DNA of 64,000 bases from Berberis thunbergii (taxonomy: Eukaryota; Streptophyta; Magnoliopsida; Ranunculales; Berberidaceae), in assembly GCA_003290165.1 (NCBI GenBank), contig QNQO01006965.1, forward strand, positions 39,234 through 103,233, in the 5' to 3' direction. Shown here one piece after another: positions 21,073 through 32,740 of the stretch. The position numbers and the translations under genes were made by a program. Every line of letters begins with the position of its first letter. Positions within the stretch are counted from its first letter, which is position 1. Below the pieces are notes generated by a model. It saw nothing but the letters and a program-made list of their open reading frames with translations, did not search any database and was not told where the DNA came from.

Positions 21073-24000
21073 TCATGCCTTCTCTCCAGTTATGAGATCC
21101 ATAACAACGCGCTTGATGCTTCCCCCATTCTTCATCAGCAACTTCCTATTGGTTTCTTTGTCACAGAAGCCCTGAAAGACCATTTAATTGTGAGTTTCTC
21201 ATGCAAATAAATGAATGTTGCTGCTTAATGTACTTAATGAAAAGGGAGTAACATCTCACCATCTCCTGAAGTTCCTCAAGCATTGGATCCCACTCTGAAA
21301 CACCACAGAGGTCTTCAACTGATTGCTCCAAGTCATATGCATTCCTTCTCAGGATCTCTTTGTTCAAATCAATCTGCTTGAAACCCATCTCATCTAGCTC
21401 CTTCAGAAGGGTTTGCTCAACCACATTACCATCATCCACATCCTCAGGAAGTACAGGTGCATCTATCAAGGGTGTGAGAACAGGTTGATCTATTAGGGAA
21501 TGAGATAATGTAGTAGTCACCTCAGCAGTGGAAGCAACATTGTTACTTTCATTTGCATTGGTGTCGGATTCAGGAGCACTGTTGGGAATCCCATCATCCA
21601 TTGGTTTAACAGATTCAATACCCAACTCAGTGTTCAAATCAGGGTGGTTACAGTCAATAGGTACAGCATTCACATCTATAAGGGGACCTGTACGCTGGGT
21701 ATATTCAGGTGGAAAGTTCAAGTTAATATGATTGATGCTTTCCGCCAATGCATCGTTCTGAGTAGCATCCACCTGTACCTATGGCCCAAAATAAAAAAAG
21801 TAATATATGATTATAAACAACCTCCTATAATAACTCCAAACAATGTTGGGACCAAATAATATACCTCAGAAATTGACAAATACAAGTATTGATGTGAGGT
21901 TAAATCTAGGGAAAAAATTTGCATTTTTAAAAAGCATACAAAAGAGAAGATTGAACTATCAATATGATGTGTATGAGAAAGCACACAAAAGCTAGGGATC
22001 GTGCAAGTGTTATGCAAACGTTCATTTCACACACGGCAAGTGGAACTGTTAAATCGTCTACAGCAGAAGGGAACCATTTTTGTGAAAAACTAACCTTACA
22101 TTCAAAGGTTATTATGCAATCCTGCACAACTAACCAAAGTGATTAATGAAAAGGCTCGAAAAGAGCATGTGGCATACTGGCCCAAACTTGTTTGAATTCT
22201 AAATGACAGTCTAATACTTCACCACAAGCAGCTGGTCATTGAAAATAAATGCCAAGAAAATAGTAAATGTGAGTGTTTGCCTAGATCCATTGGAATTTGA
22301 ATTCAGTACCATATTCAATGAACGCTATCAACACAAAAATAAGGGCTGAAAATGCAAAGTGGTCTAAAAAATCTGTTTCTTTTTATATGATTGATGTTTT
22401 TGGAAAAAAAAAAAAAAAGTGGAGGAACTATGTTGGCAAGAGAAAACGACAGTGTAAGAAGTGCTACCTACAAAATATCTTTAGTTGGCAAAATATATCC
22501 GGAACTATGTACAAGTGGAGGAAGCATCAGTCAGTTGATATTATCACATTATCATATTATAATTGGGTAGAAAATCACCTGGATAAGAACCCAAATGCAC
22601 TGCCCAAATGTTTGGCCGGACGGTAGTGCCATTCTCCAGTAGGATATGTATTGCCCAGGGTGTTCAGGTGCAACAAAATCTACTGCAATATCCAGTTCCA
22701 TTTCTGAAAAGCATCCCTCAATAGGCATCTGCAAATCCTCAGCAGTTAATAAAATATAAAAAATAAAATATAAAATTTTCATAGAGACAATAGAATTTAC
22801 AATTGAACAACTACACACGAGTAAGAATAGAAACATATGCCTGCCTACCTTCACATCCACAGAAACTTTCTCTGTCAACTTGTCACCTCCAATCCACACC
22901 AACTGTGTTCCACGAGGCCATACAATAGTCCCATTGTTGCGCATCCGCCAGATCTTAGTAAAGGGAGTAGACGGGGGAATTGGTGTTCCATCAACAATGT
23001 TAACATCCTGAAGAAAGAGACTGTCAATCTTTGGTTTCCTTGTAGGCATGCCATGGAGAATCGAAGAGTTACGGACACGGTGACCCTGAAACTGAAACAG
23101 TAAATTACAGTTACAGGACAACATAAACAGTTAACAAAATTGTAATGCAACATTACATACAGGGATATATAAGCTCCGTGGAGACCGATAAGCCCTGGGA
23201 TGGTCCATTCTAGTGTATTCAGCCTCATTTCCTATTTCTGAGAAGCAGATGCTGCAGAGGTCATAATTAACTTTCCTGCAATACAGTAACATCAGAGATG
23301 AGTAAACTTGTAGCAGATTCTCAGTAACTAAGCAGAACATGGAAGTCTCTCTTCTTACACTCTGGACTTGAACCGAGGGCCTGTAATTGGATGCACCCCA
23401 CAGCCATCACAACGGACACCCTTGTGAAATATTCTGCCCATGTTGCTGTCATTGGAATGGATGTAATTATTTCTATGTGGATGATGCCTACGGAGAAATA
23501 AACCAGATGGCACAACCTGGGTAGCATCTTCGCCACGCCCAGCAACTTGAGAATCGTTCTGAGGACTGAAGCCAAATGGTGCAACAGGCATATTCGTTTT
23601 GCTGTTGTCAACATCAGAGACGCCAAAATTAACTGGTTTAGACAATGGAGCAACCGGTTGTACTGAAGGTTGGAAGTAAGGAAAAGCAGACTTAAATTCA
23701 GGGGAAGAGATATCTGATGATGACACATCTGCAACGGAAACTGAATGTTTTGTAGGTGTAGCCCCATAATTCACTTTATCATCATTCAAATTGCCATGGT
23801 TCTCATTCTGTGTATTTACTAGTGACTGATCTGAACCCTGTGAATCACGACCAACCTTAGATGTAGCCAATTTTGATAAATTCTCTGAAAGTTCATTAAG
23901 CACAGGGGTGAAGGTTCCAGCTTTTGAAGCTAGATCTTGAGATAACTTTGACATTACTTCATAAAGTGGCTCAGGCAAAGATGGAACTGCAGTTGCAGCT

Positions 24001-25919
24001 TTAGATGCCACATCAAAAGAGAGTTTTAGCAGTGCACTACGCAATGGCTCTGGTACTGATCTTGAAACATTGGCGGCAGAAGAATTGGAATATTGCGAAT
24101 TGCTGCTCTCAATGTCAGGTAGTTTTAGAGGTGTAGAACTTTCACTTGATTTAGTCTCAACTCTTCCAACTCCATTGGAGTTCAGCAATACATTTATTCT
24201 TAAAGGATTGATGCGCTGTCTAATGGCATCACACAAATCATCATTATCCACAAGTGTAACCATATCATTGTCTTCATCAATGTATGTAAGAGTAAGATCA
24301 GAATCAGGAGCAAACTTAAACAGATTGAGGATCTTTGCTCTTAGACCATCCATGTCAAGATCCAGTGGGCCATTCCTATGAAGGAAGACATTGAATCGTC
24401 TTAGGGTATCTCCATATTTTACCTGAAGCAATGAAATATATCAAAAGCTACAATAACAATAGTAAGTAAAATCAATAATAATAAATAACGTTTTTTTAAT
24501 AGAATTGGAATTCCCCATGGACAGAAAACGTACTAGAGTATTCCATCACATATCATGAATGTGTTAATCTGGCTCAAAGGTATATGTAGGTTTAGGTCCT
24601 CATTACCAAGATGGAGAATGTTCATAATGCATATGTTCTGTAATATCAAATCAAGTCTTACTAATGACCAAATGCAATAAATCCAATATTCACCGTTATA
24701 TCTGACAAGCAGGTATAAAATTAAGTTCCAATCAAATTTCTTCATCTCAAGAATTTGTGGATCTAATAATCTAAAATTCTCAAATATAGAATTAGAAAGG
24801 AATTTAACAAGCACTAAATTGTCAGAACGATTAGCATGTTCAGAGAGAGATCTGTCTCGTATGAATAATATTTAGCTTGTTTAGGAGCCTAGAAATGATG
24901 ACAATCTAGTTTTCTTTACTTAGTGTAAGAAATTGCAATTACAATACCCAAAAGATAAAATATAATTAGAACTTAACTTTGGAACGCATACAATCACAAC
25001 CTGAAGAGAATTAAGGTTCTAAAATAATGTCATCATCCCATGGATGATGTAATACCCAACCCCAAAGAGTGATAAGCACCTCCATCACGAATATACATCC
25101 CTAGATGCATGTCTTCGTGAACATCTCGTCTTTGAATTCCTTTATCGAGTTATAGTTTCCCTCCTCTCCTCCCCGTTTTCTTGGATAATTCAAACAAGGT
25201 TAGGCCCACTCTCCTCCTAATTTGATAATTCAAACACACAAACCCGCCATATCCATATCAGCAGTCACGAGTGACACCCTCCCCAACAGGCACCTTCCCC
25301 AGGCTGCCTAGATTTGTTGAAAGTAAAATGAAGGTATAGGTTTTATATTTCATATTTACATAATTTAACTAATGGGTTTGAACAATCCTAGCAGTACCTT
25401 TAACAAAACAACCTCATTTACACTAAATCTTGTTATACACGAGTATTGGAGCCCTCGTTAACGAAACCAACCATTTGATAATAGCCCAGAACACATTAAT
25501 AAATAAACAAAAATTTACACACACAAGACGCAACACTTGAAGAACGTAAGATACGTATCCAAATCAATAATCAATAATCAAATGATGTCAACAAAGAATG
25601 AAGTGAAATAAGTATTACTAGATGATAACACTATATATATCCAAAAAACAAGAACAATTGCTGCAAGCCTGCAATTGTAAAATAAAGGGGAAACAAAGCA
25701 AAATAAATTTTAGATATCACAACGTCAGTTTATCCAAATCAAGTCGTCCGAAACACAGGAGGAATAATAATATATAAACAAGCAACAAAATAACCCTAAC
25801 AAGCAGCTAGCGTTGGATCTTTCACTACCACTAGTAAATAACAAATAATTGATCGGAGAGAGAGAGAAAAACAAGGAAAGAAAAAAAGAAGAGACCTTGA
25901 TCACTAAGTTAGAATCCAT
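21073..25919 (-). CDS. NBR1: NBR1/Joka2 selective autophagy cargo receptor, seven exons
   Basis: The protein binds ubiquitinated cargo and ATG8 and delivers cargo to the vacuole in autophagosomes. Exons (high to low): 25896-25919, 23359-24422, 23161-23275, 22849-23091 (or to 23085), 22579-22728, 21260-21778, 21073-21171. All introns are GT-AG and the frame stays open, giving 737 residues. Domains: PB1 at about 9-95 (VKYGDTLRRFNV, YIDEDNDMVTLVDNDDL); ZZ zinc finger at about 343-390 (GVRCDGC, NYDLCSICF); NBR1/FW domain at about 430-532 (WRMRNNGTIVWP, YISYWRMALPSGQTFGQ); first UBA at about 656-689; ATG8-interacting motif WDPM at 695-698; second UBA at about 700-735. Domain order and length fit plant NBR1. 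The start is in a small first exon whose eight codons run directly into PB1. The 1.47-kb first intron contains nothing I recognise. This is the only intact host gene seen. Confidence 0.96.
24423..25895 (-). other. First intron of NBR1
   Basis: The intron runs from the donor GTCTCT after the eight-codon first exon to an acceptor TTGCTTCAG. It is far longer than the other five NBR1 introns that lie between identified exons. I see no transposon or RNA gene inside it. Confidence 0.8.
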
Positions 25920-25998
25920 ATCGAACGAGAGGAGAGAGAATTGATAAAATAACAAAAAAGGAAGATCTATCGATCGAATCAAACCGAGCCCCAAAGCT

Positions 25999-26010
25999 TA
26001 ACCCTAACCC
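25999..26010. promoter_or_regulatory. Telo-box-like motif in the NBR1 5' UTR
   Basis: TTAACCCTAACCC on the plus strand contains AACCCTAA, the core of the plant telo box that is common near transcription starts of housekeeping genes. It lies about 85 bp upstream of the start codon. Function is inferred from the motif only. Confidence 0.4.
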
Positions 26011-26120
26011 GAGGGAGGGAACGGAATTCTTCTTTCTTCTGAGAAACAAAGAGAAAACAGGGACACTGTGTGTATGTTTTGGAGTAGAGACAACACACAA
26101 CTATTCTCCTCCTCTTCTCT

Positions 26121-26130
26121 TCTATAAATA
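26121..26130 (-). promoter_or_regulatory. TATA-like box of NBR1
   Basis: The minus strand reads TATTTATAGA about 205 bp upstream of the ATG. A start site about 30 bp downstream would leave a 5' UTR of roughly 175 bp that is rich in pyrimidines and contains no upstream ATG that I can see. Confidence 0.5.
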
Positions 26131-26440
26131 AGTAAATCAAGAAATAAACAAGGGTTAAGTAATCCTGGTTAGGTTGGGTTATGTTATGTTTTTCTTTTCC
26201 TTCCTTCTTCACGAAGAAAACTGCGTAAAGAGATGATGGGTTGTGTCCTTTTATGATCCACTACGACTGTCGGTCCGTTCATAAACTGCAACCACAATTA
26301 TTGGAACCGCAAGGTACTAGGCGATAACGACTCGTTCGGTAAAATCGAGGTGCCACGCTAAAAAATTGCTGCAAAGTTACGCCAATTCCAACTACGATTC
26401 TGTTGGCTAAAGCCAAATAGGATTTTTCAAAGTTTTCAAG

Positions 26441-27005
26441 TAGGGGTTGGTACTAGATGCGGGATAGACTCATTCCCATTTGTTCGAAGTGGGGTGGAAT
26501 CAAAACGGAATGACCTAATTTCGACTTCGTCCCATTCCAAATGGATTCAGGATGGGATGAAATTAATAAAAAAAATAAAATATTTATTTTATTTTACATT
26601 AATTTTATTCTTTATTTTAAAATGTAAATAATTATATTAACTTTACTAGTACTTATATAAAATGATAGATATATATGATTGTAGATATGAATATGTTTTG
26701 CTATGCGTTTTTAACATGTGAATTTTTATAAGAAAGATTTAGTAAATTAAGCTTTTATTAATGAATATTATTTGGTACACAATTTATGTTTTATCTATAA
26801 TAGAATCCATGTGTTATTATTTTTATGAATAATATTAAAATTATTAATAATAAATATTTAAAAATTAATTCGGGACGGGATGGGAGAGATTGAAAATCTT
26901 TATCCCAATCTCGTCCCACTCTAGATTGGGATGGGATTGATCAATCCCAATAAGACTCGAAAAATCGGGACAAGTCGGGATTTCGTGATGGGATGCCCAC
27001 CCCTA
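26441..27005. mobile_element. hAT-like element (family A) with perfect 8-bp TSD
   Basis: The element starts TAGGGGTTGGTAC and ends GATGCCCACCCCTA. Both sides carry the identical octamer TTTTCAAG (26433-26440 and 27006-27013), the length typical of hAT elements. The interior is AT-rich, with GGGATGGGA-type repeats near both ends, and lacks coding sequence. It sits about 0.3 kb upstream of the inferred NBR1 promoter. Its clear target duplication supports the hAT assignment of the related copies. Confidence 0.88.
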
Positions 27006-27013
27006 TTTTCAAG

Positions 27014-27499
27014 TCTTTGCTCCAAAAGGTGTTCAATTTCAAGCAAAATCTCTTTTGTAACGAAAATTGGCATATGCTCTAGTGAAGCGGGTGTTATTAT
27101 CCGACATGTCATAATTGTTTTTTTAAAAAAGCCTTTGCCTAATTTCTACAAATTTCATTGTGTCTCTTTCTTCTCTAACACTGCCAATAAACAAAGACGA
27201 AAGCAATACGAAGCAGCACAGACAACTCCCCACTCCCATCCATTCCATTCGTCAAACCACATTTTGCTTCACTCTGATCATAAACACACACAATCTTGCT
27301 TGCAATACCCCAACCATCCATCTGCACTAATGCCCACCAAAGTCCATATTGTCTAAGCATTTCTTACCGTTTTCTTTGGCCAAATCTTTATTCTTGCTTA
27401 TTGTTTTGTACACCATTGTTGTGTTTTGATATTTCTTTCATACTCTTTGTATTTTGATGTTTTTTCTCATAGTCAAATTTTGGGATTTGTTCAACATTC
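27014..27499. other. Stretch without a recognised gene
   Basis: This short stretch separates the hAT element from the left LTR of the large gypsy nest. No domain is visible. It ends in the ACTTT target site of that element. Confidence 0.5.
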
Positions 27500-27504
27500 A
27501 CTTT

Positions 27505-28175
27505 TGATGCAGTCATTTTTCACTCCTTACTTTGACCTAGTCCTGTTGATTTGCACAAGGAGCGCACGTGAGCCACAGACTACCGTTGTGGTGACCGATG
27601 ACACTCCGATGCCAAAGTCAGACATAGATCTGATAAAGGTGTAATGTTGTAAACAGAGAAATTTTAGCGTACCTTAGCTTACCAACCTCATGTCTTATTT
27701 ATAATGTGAAAGTCCTGGTTCGACCAGTTCATCGATGGCATAGTTTAAGAATGAGATATTCGTGGAGATCCTTCTCTAATTAGGAGTCGTACTGTTGAAG
27801 GTAATTCCCATGTTAGTCGCGTGTTCCTGGATACGTGAGAGATAGTTCACAATCTCAGGGTAATCTGTAAGAGGAAGTTTCCCTGTGTGTATGTACTCTA
27901 GTATTTACTTCCTAGTTGGAAGCGAAAAATTGTTGTACTTGTCTGTCCGAAGCTAATCATCGATATACTTGCCTTAGCAGAATTACGGGTATTGAGGATA
28001 ATTGTAAGACGTGTGGGCTTAACAAGTTGTTCGGGTTTGTTTGGCGAATCACATTAGGTGGGCTTAGAACCACTTGGGTCGGATCAGTGTTGGGCTGACG
28101 TTGGGGCTCGTAATTCCTCGAGATCATCATGTCACGTGTATGGCTCAGGGTTGTGACAATTTTGGTGTATCATCA
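27505..28175 (-). repeat. 3' LTR of the Tat-type element
   Basis: This 671-bp repeat matches 57126-57801 along its whole length. On the minus strand it starts TGATGATACACC and ends CTGCATCA. Differences are mostly C/T and A/G changes, as expected for old methylated copies. Confidence 0.92.
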
Positions 28176-28399
28176 GCTACTCCCTTCGAGTAATTGGGGT
28201 ACTCAGTCGGTCCGCTGACACTTTGAAAAAAACAATTGTACCATCGTGATGATTGAACTCGAATCACTTGTCTCGAGCGGCACATAATATTAATGGGTAC
28301 GTGACTGCTCAAGGAGGGAAGGTGCAATTTGTTTTCCCTATAAATATTTGATGTTTTGATGAGGATTTTCTCATTCTTATCTGTATTGTTCCTTTAAGC

Positions 28400-29930
28400 G
28401 ATAGTGCTATTGTAAAGTTTGATTTGTTCTTTCTATCAATGGAAGATAATTTGGAACTCTCTTTCAAGGATCTATTGTCCTTTACTTGCCTCAAGCTCTT
28501 TGAGGGTAGTCAGGTTGATGAAATCGAGTAAATCAGGTTTCAGAGTTTTACCATATTCCAAGATATTTGGAAATTGTTCCAGCGTTCAGAGATTTGGTTC
28601 CGACTACACCCCCTCAGGGGTACATAAGTTTGCATCGGGGTATGTTTGAGTCAAGGCTCTGATTTTTAGTGCTAGATGACGTCTGACATTTTTTTTTCCG
28701 CATGCCTTCTGCTCAAATGGTTCCAAATTGGTTCAAGATTCTGCTTGTTTTTCTTCCGAGGGCACATGACGCTGGCCTTCGTTTGACCACGGTGGTGATT
28801 TATCACATAACCACTGCTCGGTTGGACCCCAGGGTGAACTGCCATGCTTGTTGGAGGTGGATGGCGCTGAGCCTTGAGAGAAGCATTGGTTCTTGGCTTC
28901 AATGGATTCTTTGTACTTCAAGCTTGAGAGTCGTAGAGTTTCCCGATACTTCTAGTTTGATATCTGTGAGTTTTTTTTACCATTGCCTTATTTTTTGTAT
29001 CCCTGATGCGACGCTGGTTTTGATGTCACTCCTCTGTTTCAGGGAAGTTTGATGTTCCGTCTCTTACTGAGGAGGAAAGGCAGATAGAAGGGGAATTCTT
29101 CAAGCTTCCTTTGACGTCCGTTGAGGAGGTCGTAATGCCAGGTAACGTTGTGCGTAGCAAGTTGCTGCAGTGTTTTCACAGTGCCCACACCTTGTCAGGT
29201 TTACCCGCTGAAGGGGTTGTCAGTCATCATTCGAAGAAGAGAAGCCCGACCCTGCCCTGCCGAACCAGGCTTGCAGAATTTGACGTGAACGTGCCTCCTG
29301 TTGTTGCTCCGAGGAGGAGACAACCCTCTAACCGCACGACTTCTCCCCTTGGGCTGTCGCGGTCTGCATAGGCGACAATCTCCTAGAGGCGGGGGGGGGG
29401 GGGGGTCGTCGCTTGCCTCTTGATGCTGCCACTCCTTCTGTTGACTTAAAGGGAGAATACATTGGACCATGCATTGATGCTTTGTATCACTATGGTCCCA
29501 ATATAGTCGTTCGTTTCAAGCCCTTGAGCCGTACAATCGTGTTGCGTTGCATCCCAATACCTGTGGGCGAGTTCTTGCTTTGGAGAAAGCCTTCGCGGAC
29601 CTGTGAATGTCATATTCAGATGCTCTCTATCGAATGGACTCTTTGACTGGTCAGCTGCAGAGTTCTGGTATTGCCGCGAACTTGGAGGCCGCGAGGGCCA
29701 CAGTTTCTGCTACGGAAACGGAGTTTGCGGGTGTAAGATCTCAACTGAGGGCGGTCAAGTCAGATTTGGCATTGACCCGTGTTGAATTGGGGTGGACTAG
29801 GGCTAAACAGGAGCGCCTAGATGTGATCGTAGATAGATGGTTGTATGATCTGGAGGCCCAAGAAATTGAAAGAAGGCGAGCAGAGACGGAATGAATCGTC
29901 GAGCAATGACAACTAGAGTTTGCAGTTGAC
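28400..29930 (+). pseudogene. Antisense accessory ORF of the Tat-type element
   Basis: The plus strand, opposite to pol, carries a broken ORF. About 28680-28780 resembles the start of the plant 'putative gypsy type transposon' domain (AQMVPNWFKILLVF). Near 29045 the frame reads FDVPSLTEEERQIEG, and 29607-29894 is an open coiled coil (NLEAARATVSATETEFAGVR, VRSQLRAVKSDLALTRVE). Frames change and stops occur between these blocks. A 15-base G run at about 29391-29406 is inside it. The function of such proteins is unknown. The layout, antisense ORF then tandem array then integrase on the other strand, matches that around 14.2-16.2 kb. Confidence 0.55.
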
Positions 29931-30439
29931 AAGGGATTTCGCCGCGTTCGTGAGGCGAAACGCTTGTTGTCAGAAGAACATTCGCACTACGCTGCCTTGG
30001 TAGGTGTGGTGGACTTTGACATGTCGGGACGGAGGCCGTTGATATCGTTAGAATGTTATTCGGGGTAGATTGGAGCTTTTGGAGCTAATAAGAGGAGCAT
30101 CTTGGTGTCGACCTTGATTTTGCTCGTTATAGGAAGCTATTTTTGGACAAATTTCTCAAGGGGAAGGTTTTGGCTCCGCAGGGCTAGCTGCTGAGGAGGA
30201 TGTCTCTCCTTGAAATAGTTGTAACGTCTGTCCCAGTGCAGGAAAACAATTATTTGAATGAAAGTATTTTTTTTCCGTGTACTGTTGAGTTTTCTTTAGA
30301 TGTTTTGTAGATTGTAGAATTTGTACTACCAAGTAGAATGTTTGTTTTTGTCAGTCAAATTGTATTGACCGTCTTTGGCTGCTTTCGTTTGTTGATGAGC
30401 CACTTGTCTATGCGTCGCAAACTGTGTTGAGATGCTTCA

Positions 30440-31080
30440 AAGATTATTATCTTACGGGGAGTGCCGATCATTTGGTGGGTTGCTATCATTAGCAAGCAAG
30501 TGCTGACTAGTCTCCCATTCCTTTAGCCGTCATAGTTCACGCACAACAGACTAAGCGTCAGACACCAGAAGTCATCGTCATTAGTCACGAATTGACTAAG
30601 CTTACCAGTAAGTTCGATGATCATTGTCTGTTGGAGAACAATGATTCATTGGCGAGTCGTTGTCATCAGCGAACAAGCATTGACTAGACTCCCACTTCCT
30701 CTGCCGTCGTGGTACGTGCACAACAAACTAGGCTTCAGACACCAGAATCCATCGTCATCAGTCGCGAACTGACTAAGCTTAACTGGTAAGTTTGATGATC
30801 ATTGTTTATTGGAGAGCAATGATCCCTTGGCGAGTCGTCATCATCAGTGAACAAGCGCTGATTAGACTCCCCTTCCTCATCCATCGTGGTTCGCACACAA
30901 CGGACTAAGCGTCGGGCACCATAAGCCATCATCATCAATCACAAACTCACTAAACCTACTTGGTAAGTTTGGGAATCATTGTCTGTTGAAAAAAAAATGA
31001 TCCCTTGGCGAGTCGTCGTCATCAGCGGACAAGTGCTGACTAGACTCCCACTTCCTCAGCCGTCGTGGTCCGTACACAAC
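30440..31080. repeat. Tandem repeat, about 3.6 units of 178 bp
   Basis: Units carry GCGAGTCGTCGTCATCAGCG, GACTAGACTCCCACTTCCTC, CGTGGTNCGTNCACAACNNA and GGTAAGTTTGATGATCATTG. The mark CATTGT at 30622, 30800 and 30977 gives a period of 177-178 bp. It lies between the antisense ORF and integrase, where Tat elements often carry arrays. It shares no obvious unit with the 70-bp array at 14.2 kb. Confidence 0.85.
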
Positions 31081-31169
31081 TATTTTATTGATAATATTTT
31101 AGTAACCGACAACAGTCGAAGTTTTAGTAAAAACAAATATTTTATTGATAATATTTTTTGAGATGTTCT

Positions 31170-32257
31170 ATATTCCATGGTAGTTTAAGTCCATCGTTCC
31201 TGGCTTATTGACCTTGGCAACTCTGTATGGTCCTTCCCAATTTGGAATTAGCGTTCACGTGCCAACTTCTTTGTTGTTTTGTTGGATCTTCCTGAGTACC
31301 CAATTTCCCACCTTGAGTTCGCGTGGCTTGACCTTCTTGTTGTAGTATTGCACCATTCGTTGTTGGTAGGCAGTTATCTTGACGGAGACTAGATCCTATT
31401 TTTCATCGAGGAGGTCTAGCCCAACGCGAAAGGCTTCGTCATTATCGTCTGGTCTAAATTCTTCAGTTCGGAAGGTTGGCACCTTGAGTTCTATTGGAAC
31501 CATGGCTTCTGACCCGTATGCCAAGGTGAAGGGTGTCTCTCTGGTAGGGACTATTTTGGTCATTTGATATGCCCAGAGTATTCCTGGTAGCTCTGGAACC
31601 CATCTTCCTTTTGCCGCATCAAGTTTTCTTTTGATAGGTTCCAGAATCGTTTGGTTTGTAGCCTCCGTTTGGCCATTGGCTTGGGGTTGCCTTGGCGAAT
31701 AAAAGTGGTAACAATATTCAAACTTTTGCACAATTTTTTTAATTTTGATACCTTCGAACTGAGTTCTGTTGTCGCTAACCAATACTCTGGGGATGCCAAA
31801 TCTACAAACAATGGTGACCCATATAAAATTGTCCATCTAGACTTGCCCTATTTTGGATAGGGGGTCGGCTTCGACCCACTTGGTGAAGTAGTCGATGACC
31901 ACAAGAAGGAACTTTTTACAAGCTGATGTTGGTAGCGGTCTGACGATGTCCATTCCCTATTGCGCGAATGGCCACAGACTAGTCATCGGTGTCAGTGGCT
32001 GAGCAGACATATGTGTGTATTGTGCAAACCTTTGACATTTTTCGCACTTGCAGACAATTTCCTTGGCGTCTCGCTGCATGGTGGGCCAATAATATCCTAG
32101 AGTTAAAACTTTGTGGGCGAGGTTCTTCCACCTGGATGGTTTCCGCATATACCGCTATGGATCCTTCCTAAAACCTAGTTTGCCTCCGAAAGTGGCATAC
32201 ATCGGAGTAAGGGCCCCGTTAAAGTTCTCCTATATAACTTGTTGTTTAGGAGAGTGT
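31170..32257 (-). pseudogene. Integrase of the Tat-type element
   Basis: Integrase joins the new DNA copy to the genome. On the minus strand (high to low) there are a zinc-binding start with IHSGICGNHPGG and CKCEKCQRFAQ, and a catalytic core with GMDIVRPL, VIDYFTKWVEA, LVSDNRTQF and SPRQPQANGQTEATN, so all three acidic core residues are present. A C-terminal region follows with VKPRELKVGNWVLRK and NWEGPYRV. The core from 31836 to 31396 is open, but frameshifts and a stop lie upstream and downstream. At its upstream end, LNNKLYRR is cut off by the nested gypsy element at 32258-32262, which puts RNase H more than 20 kb away. Confidence 0.92.
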
Positions 32258-32262
32258 ATGAT

Positions 32263-32740
32263 TTATGCCAAAAATCAACATTAATATCGTTGCATGATTT
32301 TCAACATCAATCAAAGAAATAACTATTGTTTTTATTTATTTATTTTTTCCCTTCAACCTATAATACACTTTAGTAGGGGTTAACGACTATTTCACGTAGA
32401 TTAGAAGAAAATTTTGATTTTCAATTTAAAGAATAAAGAGAAAAATAAATTAATGGATGGTGAAAATAAACTAAAAGTTAAAAGAGAAAAAGAAACAATT
32501 GAAAAAGAGAAACAAAGATAAAAATTTACTTCTTCAATGAAATTAAAATGTAGTACATGCACTTCTCTAACAAGCAAAAATATAAAGCCAATAACTACAA
32601 CTAAACAAAAACTCTCAAAGAAAAACTATCCCTTATAAACTCCATGTATAGGGTTTTTACAGGTAAAAAAAGGTTTGAGTGAAATAAGGGTTGAGTGAAA
32701 CAAGGAAACATGGTTTGAGTTAAACAATGAAACTGAAAAA
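32263..32740 (-). repeat. 3' LTR of the Athila-like element, truncated
   Basis: From TTATGCCAAAAATCAACATT to AAACAATGAAACT it matches the right LTR. The last 110 or so bases of the plus-strand LTR are missing and RT sequence follows directly. Confidence 0.85.

Noticed and set aside
22297..22626. Plus-strand open frame of 109 codons opposite NBR1
   Set aside because: It lies in an intron and exon of NBR1 on the other strand, is rich in Lys and Trp from A runs, and has no recognisable domain.
27505..28175. LTR and adjacent plus-strand frames as a possible plant gene with introns
   Set aside because: The sequence is repeated at 57126-57801 with matching ends and target duplications, so it is an LTR.
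29391..29406. Long G run as possible quadruplex control element
   Set aside because: It lies in a dead transposon ORF and is a simple homopolymer, so nothing supports a regulatory role.
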